Of a DNA stretch of 64,000 nucleotides, positions 59,512 through 64,000 are shown piece after piece. Each line of letters starts with the position of its first letter. Position 1 is the stretch's first letter. The DNA comes from Mucilaginibacter pineti (GTDB lineage Bacteria; Bacteroidota; Bacteroidia; Sphingobacteriales; Sphingobacteriaceae), in NCBI RefSeq assembly GCF_900101875.1, contig NZ_FNAI01000004.1:310001-374000 (forward strand). Direction: 5' to 3'. Made by a program: the position numbers and the translations under genes. Below the pieces are notes generated by a model. The model ran no database searches and had not been told where the DNA came from. It saw nothing but the letters and a program-made list of their open reading frames with translations.

Positions 59512-61032
59512 CTAATTTTCCTTCACAAACAAGTAAGGATCGAACTCGATAAAATCATTCACCTTTACTTCTGTTGAAACCACTTTGCTATTCTCCGTTT
59601 TAAACTTTATAGGAAAAATGCCGAAAGCCGGGTTGCTGTAAGTCATCAGCCATTCGCCGTTATCCATATATTGTACCCTGGCGGTGATATCCCGGTGGCC
59701 GTTAAGTTTTATCTGCAATTCCTTTTTGTTAACTACAATGTCAATAGGCCCATAAACGGTATTCTGGTATCTGCCGGCGTAGGCGCTAAGCGGCAGTTCG
59801 GGCTGGGTGTTTTTTACGCGCACCTGCATATCTGCCGTTTTCTTTGCGCTTGCAGCCACTTCTTCCGGGAAACCTTTTAATGCGGCTTCGCTACGATTTA
59901 CGTAAGGTACTCCCAGATAGGCATCAAGGATTTGATAGCGCAAGGCTTCAAAAAACGATTGGTTATCGTTATTAGTCAGAATAGTTATGGCCAGTTTTTC
60001 TTCGGGCACAAAGCATGTATTGGTAACAAAACCGTTTGCACCGCCGGTATGCCAAAAAACCTGCTTGCCGTTATAATCGGCCATTACTACTCCAAGTCCA
60101 TATCCCCTGAAATGCATAGGAAAAGCTTTTTGCCTGCGACTGTTAATGATAGTATTCTCATCGCGGGTTTTCTGCAGCGCCTGCCATGCTACTATTTGTT
60201 TGCCATTATATTTACCGCTATCCAACTGCATGGTAAGCCATTTGGCAACATCTTTTACGCAACTTACTATGCTGCCCGCTGGGGCCAGGTTATCTACCTG
60301 GTCATAAGGCAGCTCAATTAGCTTGCCGGTAAAAGTATTGGAATATGGTTTAGCTACATTTTTGCGGGCAGCTATCCCGGTGCTTAGCGGATAGGTATTA
60401 TCCATGCCCAGCGGCGTTAAAAAAACGTCCTGAATATAGGTTTCCCAAGGCTTGCCCGTAACAACGGGAATTACCTGCCCTGCGGTTAAAAAGCAGCTAT
60501 TGCAATAGCCATATGTTTGCCTAAAACCAGCCATGGGTTTCAGCAGCTTCATTTTATCCATAATTTGCTGGCGGGTAAGGGCGGTGTTCCAAAAGGTAAA
60601 ATCGCCCTGGAAAGTGCCCGTACCTAAATGGTGGCCCAGCAAGTCTTTTATGGTAAGCAAGGCCGTAGTATTGGCATCGTAAACAGAATAATCAGGAAAG
60701 TACTTGGTTATTTTATCATCAAGCGAAAGCTTATGCTCAACATCCAGCTGGGCAAGGGCTGTACCTGTAAAAAGTTTGCTATTGCTGGCAATCATAAACA
60801 GGGTGTTTTCATCAACTGGCTCCTGAGTTTTAAGGTCGCGCACGCCGTAACCTTTCATTACTATGGTTTTGCCATCCTTAACAATAGCAATGGCCAGGCC
60901 GGGGATATTCCACTCCTTTAAGCCTTGTTTAATATAAGTATCAAGGTCTTTTTCAATAAATGCAGGCTGCTGTCCAAGGGCAACGGTTATAGCAAACAGG
61001 TGTGCTAATAATATCAATACAGATTTCTTCAT
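59512..61032 (-). CDS. Serine hydrolase, class C beta-lactamase/esterase fold
   Basis: A 506-residue secreted protein of the beta-lactamase/penicillin-binding-protein fold. Signal peptide at residues 1-20 (ending ALGQQ). The catalytic Ser83-x-x-Lys86 is in ASNSKLF, the Tyr-x-Asn motif in YGYCNS near residue 176, and the third HxG/KTG-type motif in WHTGGANGF near residue 330. A C-terminal beta domain of about 100 residues (from residue 405) fits DUF3471-type tails. Such proteins are usually esterases or D-aminopeptidases rather than true beta-lactamases. Monocistronic with its own terminator. Confidence 0.88.
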   Translation of the reverse strand: MKKSVLILLAHLFAITVALGQQPAFIEKDLDTYIKQGLKEWNIPGLAIAIVKDGKTIVMKGYGVRDLKTQEPVDENTLFMIASNSKLFTGTALAQLDVEHKLSLDDKITKYFPDYSVYDANTTALLTIKDLLGHHLGTGTFQGDFTFWNTALTRQQIMDKMKLLKPMAGFRQTYGYCNSCFLTAGQVIPVVTGKPWETYIQDVFLTPLGMDNTYPLSTGIAARKNVAKPYSNTFTGKLIELPYDQVDNLAPAGSIVSCVKDVAKWLTMQLDSGKYNGKQIVAWQALQKTRDENTIINSRRQKAFPMHFRGYGLGVVMADYNGKQVFWHTGGANGFVTNTCFVPEEKLAITILTNNDNQSFFEALRYQILDAYLGVPYVNRSEAALKGFPEEVAASAKKTADMQVRVKNTQPELPLSAYAGRYQNTVYGPIDIVVNKKELQIKLNGHRDITARVQYMDNGEWLMTYSNPAFGIFPIKFKTENSKVVSTEVKVNDFIEFDPYLFVKEN

Positions 61033-61088
61033 TCGATCAGTCTTTTGAGCCGAAAGATATAAATAATCTTACAATACCCATTGAAAGC

Positions 61089-61121
61089 AAAAGCCCCGGA
61101 TAAAGCATATCCAGGGCTTTT
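61089..61121. terminator. Terminator between the barrel and hydrolase genes
   Basis: An imperfect hairpin (AAAAGCCC-GGATA with TATCC-GGGCTTTT and one mismatch) lies after the stop of the outer-membrane protein gene on the minus strand. Confidence 0.75.
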
Positions 61122-61143
61122 GTAAATATCCTTTTAGTTGGTA

Positions 61144-61791
61144 TTATTTACCAAACACGTAATAAACGGATAGCGCCAATGAGTTTACAAAGCTCAGGTT
61201 GAAAGTATTTTGACTTCCATCATTAAAGCCTGCTATTTTTTGGTGCGTATAGCTCAAATTTCCCAATCCGGCGGCAACGCCAATTTTCTTTGTAGGATAG
61301 TAAACAAAATCCAACTGTATACCACCGGCATATATATCCAGGTTATCTACATTTTGCGAAGATGTATAGGTGTAAGTGCGGCGAATCCTGTCATAGCTAA
61401 CATAGGGGCCTGTTCTGATACCTACTTTATCATCAAATAAATAATACTTTCTTAGTGCAATGCTGGCATTAAAATCATTCGCCTTGGTATTACCTGCCGA
61501 ATTTACATCGGGGCTATACGTTTGTAAGTAATGGCTATAACCTAAGCTTGCCCCTAAATCAAGCTTATCGGCAATAAAGTAGCTGTAATTAGGGCTGATC
61601 CCGTAGGTGGTGGCTTTCCCTTTTGAGTTATCGCCGTAGCTCCCTGTTACCTGGTTAAAGTTTCTGCTGTTTGAGGTAGATGTAGACACCTGGAATGTTG
61701 CCCCTAAGTTTTGGCTGCCTTTTTCCGTTTGTGCTTTTGCTGCCTGAATGGTAACGACAGCGAATGTTAATAACAAGAGTTTTTTGTACAT
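61144..61791 (-). CDS. Outer-membrane beta-barrel protein
   Basis: A 215-residue exported protein: signal peptide at residues 1-20 (ending KAQ), then eight or so amphipathic strands with Ser/Asn/Gly-rich turns, matching OmpW/porin-like eight-stranded barrels. The C-terminus is ALSVYYVFGK, not the usual Phe. No enzyme motif. Separated by terminators on both sides, so a single-gene unit. Specific function unknown. Confidence 0.78.
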   Translation of the reverse strand: MYKKLLLLTFAVVTIQAAKAQTEKGSQNLGATFQVSTSTSNSRNFNQVTGSYGDNSKGKATTYGISPNYSYFIADKLDLGASLGYSHYLQTYSPDVNSAGNTKANDFNASIALRKYYLFDDKVGIRTGPYVSYDRIRRTYTYTSSQNVDNLDIYAGGIQLDFVYYPTKKIGVAAGLGNLSYTHQKIAGFNDGSQNTFNLSFVNSLALSVYYVFGK

Positions 61792-62013
61792 AAAAATTGT
61801 GTAATGGGTTAAATATTGATTGAAAATTCGGCATTATGACAGCGGCAAAAGCTTATGGTTTAAAGTCCCGATATTATAATATTTAAGTAGTTAATAATGT
61901 GCCGGTTATTTTTTTAACCAGCTGTCCAATTGCTTAAACTTCGTTTGTTATTGTGGTATAATTCATATATTCAATAACCCGCTTGCCCTTTGGCCGGCAA
62001 AAAACCTTAAAAA

Positions 62014-62367
62014 ATGGACGAGTTTATTTTAATTTTCAGGCATCAGGATGGTAGGGCGGTAGCCTCGCCAGAGCAAATGCAGATCTGGATGAAGCAAACC
62101 AGAGACTGGATTGGCGGCATTGCCGCCCAAAACAAATTTACGGGGGGCGATGGTCTCCCTTTTGACGATGCACGCGTGGTAAAACCAAACAACGTGGTAA
62201 CCAACGGTCCCTTTGGCGAGATCAAGGAAACCATAGGCGGTTACATTATTGTTAAAGCTGATTCTGTTGACGAAGCCGTTGAATTTGCCAAAGGCTGCCC
62301 GGTTTTGCAGGGCGACGGCAACAGTGTTGAAGTACGCAAAATAGCCAAAGGCGATGGCACCCATTAA
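62014..62367 (+). CDS. YCII/DGPF-domain protein 1
   Basis: A 117-residue cytosolic protein of the YCII-related family. The signature lies in TNGPFGEIKETIGGYIIV near residue 68, the counterpart of the DGPFAETKE motif that names DGPF proteins. It is the first of two tandem copies followed by an ECF42-type sigma gene, a known association. The two copies have clearly diverged. The biochemical role is unknown. Confidence 0.92.
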   Translation: MDEFILIFRHQDGRAVASPEQMQIWMKQTRDWIGGIAAQNKFTGGDGLPFDDARVVKPNNVVTNGPFGEIKETIGGYIIVKADSVDEAVEFAKGCPVLQGDGNSVEVRKIAKGDGTH

Positions 62368-62394
62368 TTATATAAACCTTTAAATTATAACAAA

Positions 62395-62739
62395 ATGAAA
62401 GATTTCCTATTGATTTTCAGAGCTGATCACACCGCCCAACCAACTGGCACACCCGAAGATATGCAAGCCGTAACCCAACAATGGATAGATTGGATTACAG
62501 GCATAGCCGCTGATAATAAATTAACCGATAGAGGGAATAAATTGGAAGATACTGGCCGGGTTTTAAAAAGTAAAGACATTATAACCAATGGCCCTTATAC
62601 CGAAATTAAAGAAACCATAGGCGGGTATACCATGATAAAAGTCGATTCATATGAAGATGCTGTTGAAGTGGCCAAAGGCTGCCCAGTATTTACAACTGGC
62701 GGCGGTTCCGTAGAGGTAAGAGAAGTTAGTATAATGTAA
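62395..62739 (+). CDS. YCII/DGPF-domain protein 2
   Basis: A 114-residue paralogue of the preceding protein, with ITNGPYTEIKETIGGYTMIK near residue 62. The first copy's stop is 27 nt upstream, so the two are in one transcript. They share the DFLLIF-type N-terminus (E/DFxLIF) and the ending GSVEVRE. ECF42 operons usually carry one or several such proteins. Confidence 0.92.
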   Translation: MKDFLLIFRADHTAQPTGTPEDMQAVTQQWIDWITGIAADNKLTDRGNKLEDTGRVLKSKDIITNGPYTEIKETIGGYTMIKVDSYEDAVEVAKGCPVFTTGGGSVEVREVSIM

Positions 62740-62757
62740 AACTGTTGCTAATACTCC

Positions 62758-62782
62758 AAGCCCTCCGATAAGCCGGGGGCTT
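62758..62782 (+). terminator. Weak hairpin between YCII genes and ECF42 gene
   Basis: AAGCCCTC (62758-62765) pairs with GGGGGCTT (62775-62782, one G-U), followed by TTATTATTTA. It ends 10 nt before the sigma ATG, so it could attenuate read-through or mask the start. Confidence 0.5.
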
Positions 62783-62791
62783 TTATTATTT

Positions 62792-64000
62792 ATGGACGAG
62801 CAGGAATTATTACCACATTTATTCAGAACGGAATTCAGGAAGATCACTGCTGTACTCTGCAAGCTTTTCAGTATAGATCATATTGAAATTGCCGAAGACA
62901 TAGCAAGCGATACTTTTTTGCTCGCTTTTGAAACCTGGGCTTATAAAGGAATCCCTGCCAACCCCACAGCCTGGCTTTACACGGTAGCCAAAAACAAGGC
63001 CCGCAATTACCTTAACCGAGGCCACATCTTTACTGACAAGGTAGCCATACAAGTAAAGCAAACCACGCCAGAGAGCCATGAAATAGAGATAGATCTATCT
63101 GACAAAAACATTAAGGACAGTCAGCTGCAGATGCTGTTTGCTATCTGTCACCCAAGCATCCCAGCCGAAGCGCAGATAGGTTTGTCACTACGGATACTTT
63201 GCGGGTTTGGGATAGATGAAATTGCAAATGCATTTTTAACGAATAAGGAAACCATTAACAAGCGGCTGTTCAGAGCCCGTGAAAAACTCCGTACAGAGAA
63301 GGTACAAATAGAGTTTCCCGGCGAAGCCGAGATCAATAACCGCCTTGATACCGTTTTACAAACGCTGTATTTACTTTTTAGCGAGGGCTATTACTCCGAA
63401 AGCGACGATGCCATACTACGAAAAGACCTTTGCCTTGAAGCCATGCGGCTCAATTACATGCTCATTGAAAATGAGCAGACCAACCGGCCCGCGGCTGCCG
63501 CATTACTTTCTTTAATGTGTTTCCACTCGTCGAGATTGGAGGCGCGCCAAGATGAGAACGGCGAAATGGTATTGTACCAGGACCAGGACGAAACCCTCTG
63601 GAACCGCGAACTGATAGAGAAAGGGATCTATTATCTTAATCAGGCGGCTAAGGGTAGTGAACTTTCCCGGTACCATCTGGAAGCCAGCATTGCCTATTGG
63701 CATACTATTAAGGCAGATACGCACGAAAAATGGGAAAGTATTTTACAGCTTTATAACCGTCTGCTGCAAATAGCCTACTCGCCGGTGGCGGCGCTCAACC
63801 GTACCTTTGCATTATCCAAAGCAAACGGCAAACAAGAGGCCATCATTGAGGCCGAAAAACTGAACCTCAGCAGCAACCATTTTTATTTTACCCTGCTTGG
63901 CGAGCTTTATACCGACATAGACGATCAAAAAGCCATACAACACTTACAACAGGCCTTATTGCTTGCTAAAACACTGGCTGATAAACAAGTGATACAACGT
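62792..64000 (+). CDS. ECF42-type sigma factor, C-terminal end cut by window edge
   Basis: An open frame of 403 codons, still open at the edge. Region 2 is visible as IEIAEDIASDTFLLAFETWAYKG near residues 30-55, with AWLYTVAKNKARNYL next. Region 4 lies near residues 125-165 (LRILCGFGIDEIANAFLTNKETINKRLFRAREKL). Beyond that there is a long helical extension that includes TLLGELYTDIDDQKAIQHLQQAL, TPR-like, as expected for ECF42 (usual length just over 400). It starts right after two YCII genes, the diagnostic ECF42 neighbours. ECF42 members have no anti-sigma gene; the extension is thought to control them. Confidence 0.92.
   Translation, partial: MDEQELLPHLFRTEFRKITAVLCKLFSIDHIEIAEDIASDTFLLAFETWAYKGIPANPTAWLYTVAKNKARNYLNRGHIFTDKVAIQVKQTTPESHEIEIDLSDKNIKDSQLQMLFAICHPSIPAEAQIGLSLRILCGFGIDEIANAFLTNKETINKRLFRAREKLRTEKVQIEFPGEAEINNRLDTVLQTLYLLFSEGYYSESDDAILRKDLCLEAMRLNYMLIENEQTNRPAAAALLSLMCFHSSRLEARQDENGEMVLYQDQDETLWNRELIEKGIYYLNQAAKGSELSRYHLEASIAYWHTIKADTHEKWESILQLYNRLLQIAYSPVAALNRTFALSKANGKQEAIIEAEKLNLSSNHFYFTLLGELYTDIDDQKAIQHLQQALLLAKTLADKQVIQR

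Noticed and set aside
1..64000. CRISPR arrays, prophage or insertion sequences
   Set aside because: No regularly spaced direct repeats, no transposase, integrase or phage structural gene was found on either strand; the only repeats are short hairpin elements.

Overview
The window is chromosomal DNA of a Bacteroidota species, most likely Sphingobacteriaceae of the Mucilaginibacter/Pedobacter type (inferred from gene content; no search was run). Supporting signs are promoters of the form TTTG-N19/20-TAnnTTTG, starts that mostly lack a Shine-Dalgarno, a rplM-rpsI-rpsB-tsf operon, a GH92 mannosidase, DUF3127, a BlaI/M56-TonB pair and typical Bacteroidota intergenic hairpin repeats. I see no phage, insertion sequence, CRISPR array, tRNA or rRNA.

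0-10 kb: a GH92 glycosidase cut by the left edge, tilS with a small membrane gene, an OstA/LptA-like protein, and a CLC-type anion transporter whose leader carries a recognisable fluoride riboswitch, making it a probable CLC-F fluoride exporter. 10-16 kb: pyrH, nagA, tsf, rpsB, rpsI and rplM, all on the minus strand. 16-31 kb: an Omp85 barrel, a PAS protein, an SPW-repeat membrane protein, a subtilase, an ALDH7 dehydrogenase, a TPR protein, a BlaI/M56 pair with two matching palindromic operators, a beta-CASP RNase and a two-component system. 31-39 kb: DUF3127, a THUMP methyltransferase, cysE-cysM, a sigma factor with a membrane partner, small secreted proteins and a Tat-exported TIM-barrel protein.

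39.3-50.5 kb: a lipid-modification island with a PrxQ-type peroxiredoxin, DUF1475, DUF1295, two CFA-synthase-family methyltransferases, an alpha/beta hydrolase, a COG2907-type FAD oxidoreductase, a lipoprotein and DUF1365. An S41 protease and a GPH-type transporter lie on the other strand. The combination suggests methylation and oxidation of unsaturated acyl chains in membrane phospholipids.

50.7-59.2 kb holds the most interesting unit. An ECF sigma factor, a short zinc-binding (ZAS-like) anti-sigma and a Lys/Met-rich secreted peptide (MXKDX/MrpX-like) face a divergent operon of DUF1223, a cytochrome b and a MsrP/YedY-type molybdoenzyme. Three promoters, before the sigma factor, the Met-rich peptide and the DUF1223 gene, share TGTAAGG-N16-GACTAA exactly. 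This looks like a Bacteroidota version of the hypochlorite-scavenging SigF/NrsF-YedYZ-MrpX system described in Azospira. A peroxiredoxin and a modABC molybdate importer, which could supply the molybdenum cofactor, lie just downstream. Beside the unit is a PAS histidine kinase with an apparent one-base frameshift.

59.5-64 kb: a class C beta-lactamase-fold hydrolase, an outer-membrane barrel, two YCII/DGPF proteins and an ECF42-type sigma factor with a long C-terminal extension, cut by the right edge. Several hairpin repeat families lie between genes, two of them with more than one copy here.
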